From Puniceibacterium confluentis (GTDB lineage Bacteria > Pseudomonadota > Alphaproteobacteria > Rhodobacterales > Rhodobacteraceae), in contig NZ_VOJI01000014.1 of assembly GCF_007923445.1 (NCBI RefSeq), positions 1 through 64,000 of the forward strand: 64,000 bases of DNA, read 5' to 3'. This document shows, piece by piece, positions 37,672 to 46,623 of the stretch (position 1 is its first letter; every line of letters starts with the position of its first letter). The notes under the pieces are model-generated. The model was not told the DNA's origin. It made no database searches and saw only the letters and a list, made by a program, of their open reading frames with translations. The translations under genes and the position numbers were made by a program.

Positions 37672-38979
37672 TCACTTCACGATTGCTTCGTCTTTCACGA
37701 ACATGTTGGCCCAGGCCCGGTCGATGAGTTCCGGCGACATCTTGTAGGGCATGCCTTCGAAATCGCACACAGCGATCATCTGGTCTATCAGGAACACTGG
37801 CTGATAATTCGCGTAGACATTCTTGATCGTCGGATATTTGTTCTTGAGCAGATGCACGAGCGAGGCCTCGTCCAGCTGCATGTTCTTCTTGCGTGCCACC
37901 ATGGCGAAGATCTTGAGAAAGTCCTCCTGGCCCGGGCCGTCGATTTTGATCTTGAAGAAGATCCGGCGCAGAGCGGCGTTGTCGAAGATCTCGTTCGGGT
38001 GGAAGTTGGTGGAAAAGATCACCAGCGTGTCGAAGGGCACCTCGAACTTCTCACCCGACTGCAGGGACAGGATATCCTTGCTTTCTTCCAGCGGCACAAT
38101 CCAGCGGTTGACCAGTTTCTGCGGCGGTTCGGCCTGACGGCCAAGGTCGTCGACGATGAAGATGCCGCCGGTGGATTTCAATTGCAGCGGGGCCTGATAG
38201 GTCCGGGCGGTCGGGTTGTAGACCAGATCAAGCATGTTCAGCGACAGTTCGCCCCCGGTGATCACCGTCGGACGCTGACAGATGACGTAGCGGGAATCAA
38301 AGCGGTTGGTCCGGCGCAGTTTGGTCGGGTCGTCGATCTGTTCCTCGGCCGAGGAATGCACGATAGGGTCGTAGACGGTGATGACCTGACCGGAATACTC
38401 GATGGCGCGCGGAACATAGATCTTGTCACCCATCGCGTCACGGATGCCGTTCGAGATCGAGGATTTGCCGTTGCCGGGGGGGCCGTACATCAGGATCGAG
38501 CGGCCCGATCCGACGGCGGGTCCGAGATTGGACAACAGGTCGGGCGGCAGAATCAGATGACCCATCGCACCGGTCAGCTGCTCGCGGGTGATGTGGATAT
38601 TCTTGATGGACTGACGTTTGACCTGCTCGCCATAGACGTGCAGCGGCACAGGCATGGCGCCAAAGTATTCCGACTGCGCCAGCGCATCCAGCGCCCGTGC
38701 CTTGCCCGAATCCGTCAGCTGGTACGACATCTCGTTGCCGGCAGAGGCGCTGAGCGTGCCCATTGCCTCGAGCAGTGACTGACTGCGGGCAAGGTCGATC
38801 AATTCCTGGGTGATCGGAATCGGCAAACAGATGGCGCGGGCCAGGTCCGTCACCACGTTGGTGTTCTTTCGGAACAACGTCTTGAGCACAATATCGCGCA
38901 TCATGACACTGGGCAGTTGGACGTCCTCCAGCCGCTTGGGCGGTGGCGGGGCCATGACCGAGGAAGCTTGCATATTCAT
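37672..38979 (-). CDS. AAA-type ATPase associated with the Tad pilus locus
   Basis: 435 residues from the ATG at 38979. Walker A MYGPPGNGKSS near 170, Walker B GGIFIVDDLG near 280, and a sensor-like STNFHP near 330. The N-terminal 150 residues form an unassigned domain (winged-helix-like spacing with VMMRDIVLKTLF and ELIDLARSQSLLEAMG). ATPases of this kind are commonly seen at the end of tad loci in Rhodobacterales but have no defined role; regulation or remodelling of the secretion machine is a guess. Confidence 0.7.
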   Translation of the reverse strand: MNMQASSVMAPPPPKRLEDVQLPSVMMRDIVLKTLFRKNTNVVTDLARAICLPIPITQELIDLARSQSLLEAMGTLSASAGNEMSYQLTDSGKARALDALAQSEYFGAMPVPLHVYGEQVKRQSIKNIHITREQLTGAMGHLILPPDLLSNLGPAVGSGRSILMYGPPGNGKSSISNGIRDAMGDKIYVPRAIEYSGQVITVYDPIVHSSAEEQIDDPTKLRRTNRFDSRYVICQRPTVITGGELSLNMLDLVYNPTARTYQAPLQLKSTGGIFIVDDLGRQAEPPQKLVNRWIVPLEESKDILSLQSGEKFEVPFDTLVIFSTNFHPNEIFDNAALRRIFFKIKIDGPGQEDFLKIFAMVARKKNMQLDEASLVHLLKNKYPTIKNVYANYQPVFLIDQMIAVCDFEGMPYKMSPELIDRAWANMFVKDEAIVK

Positions 38980-39102
38980 GGAATTGACCTGTCTTTGTTC
39001 GCTGGCAGGAAACACTGATTTTGTGGCAGGTTTTGGGCCGGGTCGAGACGCTTGCGCGGCAGGCGGCTCTGGCTCCTGGCGATCAGACAGTCGACGCGGC
39101 GG

Positions 39103-39597
39103 TCAGCTGCCGAGAAAAATCGCCAGCAGCAGGTAAAGCGCCAGAGTGCCGCCAAGGGCCAGGCCCATCGGAAACTTTGATCCCGACGTCCAGCTTTTCC
39201 AGTCCGGCGCGAGGCGGCGCAGGCCGGTGCCCCTGGCGATGCGATGCGCCACAAACGCCGCCAGAAGGTTTGCGGTGAACAGGGCAAGGAGCAGCCGCAG
39301 ATCCGGTACAGCGACCAGCGGCGCGGCGGCGGCCATGAACTTGGCATCGCCCGCGCCCATCACCCCGCCTGCGTTCAACAGGATGCCGACAAGCAGCATC
39401 ACCACAAGGTGCACATAGCGCCAGAGGTACACATCCATCGGCAATGCGATCAGCCCCACCACCGCAAATACCGCGAACAGGGCGACGACCGCATGGTTGC
39501 GGATGCGCATCTCGCTCAGGTCGGTGTAGCAGACATAGAGGCAGAGCGGCACCACCAGGGGCGCAAACCACAATGCGGCTGAACGGGTCAGGTCCAT
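39103..39597 (-). CDS. cpaA: Prepilin peptidase CpaA/TadV
   Basis: 164 residues from ATG 39597, with about four to five membrane helices. The two catalytic aspartates of this peptidase class are in CYTDLSEMRIRN near 25 and GAGDAKFM (GxGD motif) near 80. It cleaves the Flp prepilins at the Gly before the mature Ala. It lies 10 bp downstream of the TPR lipoprotein gene. Confidence 0.87.
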   Translation of the reverse strand: MDLTRSAALWFAPLVVPLCLYVCYTDLSEMRIRNHAVVALFAVFAVVGLIALPMDVYLWRYVHLVVMLLVGILLNAGGVMGAGDAKFMAAAAPLVAVPDLRLLLALFTANLLAAFVAHRIARGTGLRRLAPDWKSWTSGSKFPMGLALGGTLALYLLLAIFLGS

Positions 39598-39607
39598 CTC
39601 TGCCGCC

Positions 39608-40471
39608 TCAGTTGGCGACGCCGGTTTCCAGTGCCGCGAGACTGCGTGTCGCGGCCTCGAAATACTGCGGATGGGTGTCGATGGCATCGCGGAACAGTGT
39701 CTTGCCGGTTTCGACGTCACCGCGTTTCACGGCAGACAGACCCAGAGTGTGCAACAGCTGCGCGCGCTCGATCTGGCTCATCGGGATGACCGGCAGGACA
39801 TAGTTGCCCTGCGCGCCACGGGCCAGGACAAGGTTGTTCTTGGCTGTGAACATTTCCGGATCCTGGCGCAGGGTCTGGGTGAACAGACGCTCTGCCTCGG
39901 ACAGGTCGCCGCGGGTCAACTTGGAAAAACCCCAGTTGTTCATCACCGAGGCGGGCTTGGTCGTCAGGCCCACGGCGGTCTCGTAAAAGCTGTCGGCCTT
40001 CTTCCAGTCCTGATTGCTGTCGGCGATCATCGCTTCAAGCCGGTAGCGTTTGAAGGTCTCGTGTGTCGGGGGAATGGTGTTCAGCGTGGTTTCGGCCTCT
40101 TTCCACTGACCGGCGCGGATCTGGGCATCGGCCAGTTCGACCGCATCGTCATTTCCGGCTTCGGGATGCGCCGTGACCTTCTTCCAGGCGCCCACCCCTT
40201 CGGCGCTGCGCTGGGCGCGGATCAGCGATGTCGCAAGGCCGCGCTGGAGTTCAAGTTTTTCAGGGTCGGTGGCAATGGCGCGCTGGAAATAGGACACGCC
40301 TTCGTTCGGGTCCGAGACGGTCAGCATCACGTCATTCAGATTGCTTTCGTCCACCACATTGAGATTTTTCATCGCTTTGGCGGCTTCGCGGCTCTTGTCG
40401 TAATTGCCACCGCAGGCAGAAAGCGTCACAAACCCTGCGATGCAGAGGGAAACAAGGATGGGGTGGCGCAT
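39608..40471 (-). CDS. TPR-repeat lipoprotein of the Tad locus (TadD-like, longer copy)
   Basis: 287 residues. Signal and lipobox TLSAC near residue 20. Several tetratricopeptide units occupy about 55-280. TadD-type lipoproteins help the secretin reach or assemble in the outer membrane. Follows a second, shorter TPR lipoprotein gene, so the locus holds two such proteins. Confidence 0.75.
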   Translation of the reverse strand: MRHPILVSLCIAGFVTLSACGGNYDKSREAAKAMKNLNVVDESNLNDVMLTVSDPNEGVSYFQRAIATDPEKLELQRGLATSLIRAQRSAEGVGAWKKVTAHPEAGNDDAVELADAQIRAGQWKEAETTLNTIPPTHETFKRYRLEAMIADSNQDWKKADSFYETAVGLTTKPASVMNNWGFSKLTRGDLSEAERLFTQTLRQDPEMFTAKNNLVLARGAQGNYVLPVIPMSQIERAQLLHTLGLSAVKRGDVETGKTLFRDAIDTHPQYFEAATRSLAALETGVAN

Positions 40472-40500
40472 TTGTTGCGTCCTTTACTGCTCTTGCCTCG

Positions 40501-41061
40501 TCATGGTGTCGGCCGGATCAGGTAGCTCCCGCTGCCGCGCCGCACCAGTTTATAATCTTGCTCATCCGCCTCACTATAAAGCGAATTATCCATTTTTGCG
40601 AGCGCCAAGCGCAAATTATCGCGGATTGAGTCACTTTCGCCATTGTCCAGCGCGTAGGCCTTGCGAAAGATCTCGGTCGCCTCGGGGATTTTGCCGGCCT
40701 CCATCAGGACCACGCCCAGGTTGTTCCAGGCCTCGGGCCATTCGGGGTCTTTCTCGACCGACTGGCGCAACAGCTTTTCGGCCTGACCCAGGCGCCCCAA
40801 TGCGAGGTTCACGCTGCCCAGAGCGCTGAGCACCTCGCCGGTCAGTCCCTGCTCTGCCGCAGCGCGGTGAAACGCATCCAGCGCGAGATCATATTCCCCC
40901 GCCTCCATCAGCCGGTGCCCGACCAGCAGACCGTCCACAGGGTCGGCCCGGGTGTCGAGGCCGGGGGCAAAGGGGTTGTCAGGCAACGGCTTCTGGCCGC
41001 CCGGGGAACAGGCGGCCAGAACGGCGGTGGCGAGCACGCATCCCCATAGGGTCAGACGCAT
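40501..41061 (-). CDS. tadD: TPR-repeat lipoprotein TadD
   Basis: 186 residues. Lipobox VLAAC near residue 18. TPR units run from about 55 to 150 (HRLMEAGEYDLALDAFHRAA, LGSVNLALGRLGQAEKLLRQ, NNLGVVLMEAGKIPEATEIF). It starts 3 bp after the tadC stop and is taken as the canonical TadD, which is usual directly after TadC. Confidence 0.8.
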   Translation of the reverse strand: MRLTLWGCVLATAVLAACSPGGQKPLPDNPFAPGLDTRADPVDGLLVGHRLMEAGEYDLALDAFHRAAAEQGLTGEVLSALGSVNLALGRLGQAEKLLRQSVEKDPEWPEAWNNLGVVLMEAGKIPEATEIFRKAYALDNGESDSIRDNLRLALAKMDNSLYSEADEQDYKLVRRGSGSYLIRPTP

Positions 41062-41064
41062 GTG

Positions 41065-42042
41065 TTACTTTCCGATATTGCCCATCTCCGTGATGCCCAC
41101 CGCAGATGGGCCGACCAGAATGATCAGCAGCGGCGGCACCGTCAGCATCATAGTGGTCAAAGTCATCTTTGTCGGCAACTGGTTTGCCTTTTCTTCGGCC
41201 CGCATCACGCGTTTGTCGCGCATCTCGTCCGCATACACCCGCAGCGCATCGGATATCGAGGTGCCGAAAGTCTGCGACTGGCTGAGAACGGTGACAAAGG
41301 ACGACACATCCTGCACGCCGCAACGTTCGGACATGTCGGACAGAACCAGCGATTTGTCCTTGCCCGCCTTCATTTCATGGCTGACGATCTCGAATTCGTC
41401 CGCGAGGCTCGGGTACGAGGCATAAAGTTCCTTGGAGACGCGGACAATGGCCTGATCCATGGACTGGCCGGCCTCGACGCAGACCAGCATCATGTCGAGC
41501 GCGTCCGGAAAACCCGAGGTGATCTCTTCCTTGCGGGCCTCGACCCGGCGGGTGATCCAGTATTTCGGGGCCATGTAACCGACAATGCCGGGCCCGAGAA
41601 TATACATCAGAACCTGTTGCATGTCGGCCTGTTCCTTGCCGATGAACAGCAGGAAGTAGGCGGTTCCGGCGATCAGCAGCCCGATGCCCAGGGTGAACTG
41701 CGCAAAGTAGAAATAACGCACCGCATCCTTGGTGCGATAGCCCGCCTGCAGCAGCTTCATGCGCACCGCGCCCAGATCCTCTTCGTTCTGGGGCTCAAGA
41801 AACTGTGCGTACTTGTTGAGTTTTTCGTTGCGGCTCTTGTCGCGCAGCACCGCCTTGGTCTCGGCTTCAAGCTTTTCGCGGCCGGTTTTCTTGAGCTTGT
41901 CCATCGGGTCAGGCTTCTGCATCAGCAGCACCGGGATGGTGGCAAGGATCAGCACCAGCGCCAGGCCGGCAACCACCATAAGGGGCCCGGCCGGGCCAAG
42001 AAGCCCCACGATCATCTGGTTGAGATTGGAGAAAATTTCCAT
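41065..42042 (-). CDS. tadC: Tad pilus inner-membrane platform protein TadC
   Basis: 325 residues of the type II secretion F-domain family. Helices lie near 15-40, 130-180 and 295-320, with the cytoplasmic GspF-type segment GFPDALDMMLVCVEAGQSMDQAIVRVSKEL around 200-230. It pairs with TadB to form the inner-membrane platform on which the CpaF ATPase acts. 12 bp after tadB. Confidence 0.88.
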   Translation of the reverse strand: MEIFSNLNQMIVGLLGPAGPLMVVAGLALVLILATIPVLLMQKPDPMDKLKKTGREKLEAETKAVLRDKSRNEKLNKYAQFLEPQNEEDLGAVRMKLLQAGYRTKDAVRYFYFAQFTLGIGLLIAGTAYFLLFIGKEQADMQQVLMYILGPGIVGYMAPKYWITRRVEARKEEITSGFPDALDMMLVCVEAGQSMDQAIVRVSKELYASYPSLADEFEIVSHEMKAGKDKSLVLSDMSERCGVQDVSSFVTVLSQSQTFGTSISDALRVYADEMRDKRVMRAEEKANQLPTKMTLTTMMLTVPPLLIILVGPSAVGITEMGNIGK

Positions 42043-42054
42043 GTGCCTGGCCCC

Positions 42055-43020
42055 TCAGACTTTGATGTTGACGAGGATGCGCATCACGAAAAGATTCAGC
42101 GCGAGGAAGATTCCGACGATGAAACAGGCCGGAATGAACCAGGGATGGTCCAGCACGTCGTCATAGTAGTGTGGATCCGTGACCTGGATCACAATCAGCG
42201 CACCCACCGGGAAACCCGAGAGGAACTTGCCGGACCACTGCGCCTCGGCGGTGATCGCCTTGACCCGGCGGAACAGGCGGAAGCGGGCGCGGATCACCTT
42301 GGCCAGACCTTCAAGGATCTCGGCCAGGTTGCCGCCGGACTGCTGCTGGATCGCCACGGCCACAGCCAGAAAGCGCAGATCCTGCATGTCCAGACGTTCG
42401 GCCATGTGCTTGAGGGCCTCGCCGATGTCACGGCCATAGGTGGATTCGTCAGCGATGATGCCGAATTCCGTGGCCAGCGGATCCTGGATTTCCTTGGAAA
42501 CAATGGAAATGGCGGACGAGAACGGATGCCCGACGCGCAGGCTGCGCACCATGAGTTCGACGGCATCGGGCAGCTGCTCTTCGATCATCGACAGGCGTTT
42601 CTTGGCCTTCGAGTTGACCCACATGTACACGCCGCCAACGCCCATGACGACACCCATGAGAAGGCGTACCGGCATTGTCGCCTCGGTGCCGATGGTCAGC
42701 CCGAGAAAGGCCACGACGCTGACCACGGCCATGATCATCATCAGCTGCTTGGGCGTAAAGGCAATGGCGGCTTTCTGGGCGCGGTCGGCCAGCATGGAAT
42801 AGAGCGGCACCGAGCGCGAACGCATGTGCTGGTCCATTTCCTTGCGCAGCTTCGCCAGCACCTCGTCGCGGCGGGTGCCCTTGTCCAGCATTTGCAGGCG
42901 CCGGTTGACTTTGCTGTTCAGACTGATCGACTTGCCAAAGACGACGAGATACAGCCCTTCGACGATCACCAGCACGCCGATGAATATCGCGCCGTAAATG
43001 ATTGGTTCTGCGGTCAGCAT
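42055..43020 (-). CDS. tadB: Tad pilus inner-membrane platform protein TadB
   Basis: 321 residues. Type II secretion F domain with IEEQLPDAVELMVRSLRVGHPFSSAI around 170-195 and QQQSGGNLAEILEGLAKVIRAR near 235; membrane segments at the N-terminus, near 95-130, and at the end. 5 bp after the cpaF stop. Confidence 0.88.
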   Translation of the reverse strand: MLTAEPIIYGAIFIGVLVIVEGLYLVVFGKSISLNSKVNRRLQMLDKGTRRDEVLAKLRKEMDQHMRSRSVPLYSMLADRAQKAAIAFTPKQLMMIMAVVSVVAFLGLTIGTEATMPVRLLMGVVMGVGGVYMWVNSKAKKRLSMIEEQLPDAVELMVRSLRVGHPFSSAISIVSKEIQDPLATEFGIIADESTYGRDIGEALKHMAERLDMQDLRFLAVAVAIQQQSGGNLAEILEGLAKVIRARFRLFRRVKAITAEAQWSGKFLSGFPVGALIVIQVTDPHYYDDVLDHPWFIPACFIVGIFLALNLFVMRILVNIKV

Positions 43021-43025
43021 GATGT

Positions 43026-44459
43026 TTATCCCCGTCCCATCGGTTCGTAGATCGAGGCCGGTACGTCATAGCCCCACATCTTGAACCGTTCGGAATAATG
43101 GCTTCTCACCCCGGTTGCGGTGAAATGGCCGATGATCTTGTTTTCGGGGGTCAGTCCGACCCGCTGGTAGCGAAACAGTTCCTGCATCGAGATGACTTCG
43201 CCTTCCATCCCGGTGATTTCGGTGATGGAGGTCATGCGGCGCGAACCATCCTGCAGGCGGCTGGCCTGCACGATGAGGTTCACAGCCGAGGAGATCTGCG
43301 ACCGCATCGCCTTGAGCGGCATTTCGATGCCGGCCATGGCGATCATGTTTTCCAGACGGGAGACGCCGTCGCGGGCAGAGTTGGCGTGGATGGTGGTCAT
43401 CGACCCATCGTGACCGGTGTTCATCGCCTGCAACATGTCGATGACTTCCTCGCCACGGGTTTCGCCGACGATGATGCGATCCGGTCGCATGCGCAGAGCG
43501 TTCTTGAGGCAGTCGCGCGGCGTGACCGCGCCTTTGCCCTCGACGTTGGCGGGGCGGCTTTCCATCCGGCCCACATGGGTCTGCTGAAGCTGAAGTTCGG
43601 CAGTGTCTTCGATGGTCAGAATGCGTTCCGCGTCATCGATAAACGAACTGAGCGCGTTGAGCGTCGTCGTCTTGCCCGAACCCGTACCGCCCGAGACGAT
43701 GATGTTCAGGCGACAGGCAACGGCGGCCTGCAGGTAAACGGCCATCTCTTCGGTAAAGGCGCCGAACTGGACCAGGTCGTCAATGCCGAGCTTGTCCTTC
43801 TTGAACTTGCGGATCGACACCAGCGAGCCGTCGACGGCGATCGGCGGCACCATGGCGTTGAAACGCGATCCATCCTGAAGGCGGGCGTCGACATAGGGGT
43901 TGGATTCATCGACCCGACGGCCGACGGCCGACACGATCTTGTCGATGATCCGCATCAGGTGCTTTTCATCCTTGAAGGTGACATCCGACAGGGTCAGCTT
44001 GCCCGAACGTTCGATGAAAATCTGGTGCGGGCCGTTGACCAGAATGTCCGAAACCGTGTCATCCTTGAGCAGGGTCTCAAGCGGGCCGAGGCCTTTGACT
44101 TCGTCATACAGCTCCTGGTTCAGGGTCTGGCGTTCGTCCCGGTTCAGCACCAGGCCCTTTTCCTGAAGGGTTTCGGCGGCGATGGAATTGATCTCTTCGC
44201 GCAGGTCCTTTTCCGTCGCCGTATCGAGAGCGGCGAGGTTCAGGTTGTCGAGCAGGGCGCGGTGCAGCTCGACCTTGATGTCGCCCAGACGTTCCTTGCG
44301 CTTCTTGTCCTTGTCGCCCGAGGCCACCTCGCCGGGGCGGGATGGCATCGGTTTGCGCATCGAAACCTTGGCCGCTTCAACCGACTGGGTTTGCGGCGCT
44401 TCTTTTACAACCGGGGCGGGCACTGGGGTGCCGGTGGTCTTTTTGTAGCGCGAAAACAT
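43026..44459 (-). CDS. cpaF: Pilus assembly ATPase CpaF/TadA
   Basis: 477 residues of the secretion ATPase family. Walker A SGGTGSGKTTTLNALSSF near 255, Walker B-like ERILTIEDTAELQLQ, His-box and the GHDGSMTTIHANSARD segment near 350. It powers assembly of the Flp pilus. N-terminal 90 residues are flexible and charged. Sits between cpaE and tadB with short spacers. Confidence 0.92.
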   Translation of the reverse strand: MFSRYKKTTGTPVPAPVVKEAPQTQSVEAAKVSMRKPMPSRPGEVASGDKDKKRKERLGDIKVELHRALLDNLNLAALDTATEKDLREEINSIAAETLQEKGLVLNRDERQTLNQELYDEVKGLGPLETLLKDDTVSDILVNGPHQIFIERSGKLTLSDVTFKDEKHLMRIIDKIVSAVGRRVDESNPYVDARLQDGSRFNAMVPPIAVDGSLVSIRKFKKDKLGIDDLVQFGAFTEEMAVYLQAAVACRLNIIVSGGTGSGKTTTLNALSSFIDDAERILTIEDTAELQLQQTHVGRMESRPANVEGKGAVTPRDCLKNALRMRPDRIIVGETRGEEVIDMLQAMNTGHDGSMTTIHANSARDGVSRLENMIAMAGIEMPLKAMRSQISSAVNLIVQASRLQDGSRRMTSITEITGMEGEVISMQELFRYQRVGLTPENKIIGHFTATGVRSHYSERFKMWGYDVPASIYEPMGRG

Positions 44460-44471
44460 GGGTCAGATCCT

Positions 44472-45725
44472 TCAGGCGGCTTCGGCATCGGACCGGCCGA
44501 TGTCGTGCAGTGATTGGGCCAGTTTGGCGATGTCCTTGCGCAGCGGGTTCTTGGCGGCGTGGCTGGCCAGCGGAATGCCGTGATCACAGGCCTCGGTCAC
44601 CGCGCGACCGCCATCTGCAAGGTGCAGGTCAATTGAAATTCCAAGGCTTTCCGCCATCCTCTTGGCGCGGCTCTTGCCTTGCAGATCGGTAAACTTCGGA
44701 CCGCGGTTCAGCACGAACCGGACCTTGTCAAAGGGCAGATCTTCGGATTGCAGCGCCCGCTTGAGGCGGATCACATTCTGCGCCGAGCGCATGTCCAGTT
44801 CGATCACCGCAAAATAGACCTGTGCCGCGTTCAGGATGGTTTCGGACCACTGTACAAAGCTGGGCGGCATGTCGATCACGACAAAGTCGAAATGTTCGCG
44901 GGCGATGTTGATGATCTTCTGGATCTCGTCCGGGCCGAGCAAATCCAGCGGCAGAATATCGGCGGGTGAGGTCAGAACGTGCAGCTTTTCCTCAAAGACG
45001 GAAAGCGCCTGGCCAAAACTGTCGCCATCCATGTTCTCGACATTGGAAAGAAGCTCGACCACGGCGTCGCGGCGCTCCAGGTCAAGATAGGTCGCGACCG
45101 AGCCGAATTGCAGCCCGAGATCGAGCAGGCAGACCCGGGGCGGTTTGGTCTTGCCGGTATTCACCAGTTCCCATGCCAGATTGACGGCCAGCGTGCTCCC
45201 GCCGGCGCCGCCTGCCATGCTTTGCACCGCGATGATCACGCCGTCGCCGCCGCCGCGCAGCTTGACGCCCGATGTATCGGCCGCAACCGTCCCGGCGTCC
45301 GCCGTTGTCGGCCCCGCCGGGCGGCGCAGACGCAGAACCGCGCCGTTCAGCTCGCCTTCGGGGAGGGGGTAGGGGACAAATTCGTCCGCGCCGCTGCGCA
45401 GCAACTGGTGCAGGGATGCCGGAGTCACATCTTCGGCGATCAGGATCACCTTGACTCCGCGGGACTTGGCCGCGGTGATGATCGCCGTCAGCTGGCTCAG
45501 ATCGTCTTCATCCACTTCATCAACCGCCAGAGCGATGAATTCCAGTGTGTCGGCGTCGTCCTGACTGAGAAAGGCCTGAGCTTCGTCGAATCCCAGATCG
45601 CCCCAGCTTTCACCGAGTATCGATTCCATGTCTTCGATCAGAAGGTCAAAGTTCTGTACGTCCCGACTGACCGTGCATGCCTTGATCGGAGCCGGATCAG
45701 TGGATGGGGTATTCGAACCAGTCAT
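44472..45725 (-). CDS. cpaE: Pilus localisation/assembly ATPase CpaE/TadZ
   Basis: 417 residues. The N-terminal receiver-like domain (residues about 20-130) is followed by a MinD/ParA-type ATPase with an atypical Walker A AGGAGGSTLAVNLAWEL near 175 (the signature Lys is replaced) and VVIDMPPSF near 275. TadZ/CpaE proteins place the machine at a cell pole. AAAGGA precedes the ATG. A 213-bp gap separates it from the upstream OmpA-like gene. Confidence 0.87.
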   Translation of the reverse strand: MTGSNTPSTDPAPIKACTVSRDVQNFDLLIEDMESILGESWGDLGFDEAQAFLSQDDADTLEFIALAVDEVDEDDLSQLTAIITAAKSRGVKVILIAEDVTPASLHQLLRSGADEFVPYPLPEGELNGAVLRLRRPAGPTTADAGTVAADTSGVKLRGGGDGVIIAVQSMAGGAGGSTLAVNLAWELVNTGKTKPPRVCLLDLGLQFGSVATYLDLERRDAVVELLSNVENMDGDSFGQALSVFEEKLHVLTSPADILPLDLLGPDEIQKIINIAREHFDFVVIDMPPSFVQWSETILNAAQVYFAVIELDMRSAQNVIRLKRALQSEDLPFDKVRFVLNRGPKFTDLQGKSRAKRMAESLGISIDLHLADGGRAVTEACDHGIPLASHAAKNPLRKDIAKLAQSLHDIGRSDAEAA

Positions 45726-45938
45726 GCGTCGCGTCCTTTGCTTTACAGGCTCCGGAACGTACGGGTGCGTGATTTCTTCACCGCCCTACCGGTCACCTTT
45801 GGAACTGGCGGTCGACTCGCGTCAGTGCCACCGTCCCATTGGTTGGTAAATTGTCAGTCAAAGGCGGCAACATTGGGGCCAAAAAATCGTAATTGTACGG
45901 TATTTCGTGACGATCACGGCGTCGCGAGCGGATTAGGC

Positions 45939-46607
45939 CTAGTTTCCGACGCTAAGTTCCGTGACCGCGCTGCCGGTGAGCCCGGTCGGGGCCTGGGCGC
46001 TGCGCACATAGTCGCGATAGATGATTTCGGCGTATTTGCCGTCAAGAACCATCCGGTTGCCCGCGACGAATCCCGAAACCTCGGTCACGGTGCGGCGATT
46101 GCGCCGTTCCTTGCCTTCGGTCACGATCAGCGGCTGTGTTTCGCCAAAGGAAACAACCGCCTCGAGACGCGAAGTGCTGATTCCCTGGCTCGCCAGATAG
46201 CGGACCACCGCCTGGGCACGTTTCAGGCCAAGGCTCTTGTTGTAGCTGTTGGAACCGACCGCGTCGGTATGGCCGTAGACGCGGAACCGCACCTCGGGGA
46301 ACTGCCGGATCCAGTTTGCCTGCTCGCGCAGGGTGTCATGGGCGCCGGCATCCAGAACCGAGCTGTTGAAGGCAAAGTTGACGGTTGTCAGGACTTCGCT
46401 GGCAAAGCGCTGGGACAGATCGTAGGTATACTGCTTTTCGCCGTTCATGATCAGCGTGTTGTTCATGGTGGCGTTGCCGAAGTTGCCAGTGTCGATCAGG
46501 GCGCCTGCTTCTCGGTTGAAGGCCGAGTAAACGGGGTCACTTCCGGCTCCAGCGCACCCCATGAGGGTGGCCATGCAGCCGAGTGTCGCGGAAATCTTGA
46601 TATACAT
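45939..46607 (-). CDS. OmpA-family lipoprotein of the Tad locus
   Basis: 222 residues from ATG 46607, chosen because the ATG four codons upstream sits directly against its own purine tract. Lipobox LMGC near residue 14. OmpA_C peptidoglycan-binding domain: NFAFNSSVLD near 88, VYGHTDAVGSNSYNKSLGLKRAQAVVRYL near 120-145, and ERRNRRTV. It likely anchors the outer-membrane pore to the cell wall and may take the place of RcpB. Begins 17 bp after the secretin stop. Confidence 0.82.
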   Translation of the reverse strand: MYIKISATLGCMATLMGCAGAGSDPVYSAFNREAGALIDTGNFGNATMNNTLIMNGEKQYTYDLSQRFASEVLTTVNFAFNSSVLDAGAHDTLREQANWIRQFPEVRFRVYGHTDAVGSNSYNKSLGLKRAQAVVRYLASQGISTSRLEAVVSFGETQPLIVTEGKERRNRRTVTEVSGFVAGNRMVLDGKYAEIIYRDYVRSAQAPTGLTGSAVTELSVGN

Positions 46608-46623
46608 GTGCCCCCGCATCCCC

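Noticed and set aside
41062-43050. 662-codon plus-strand open frame
   Set aside because: Shadow of tadC and tadB.
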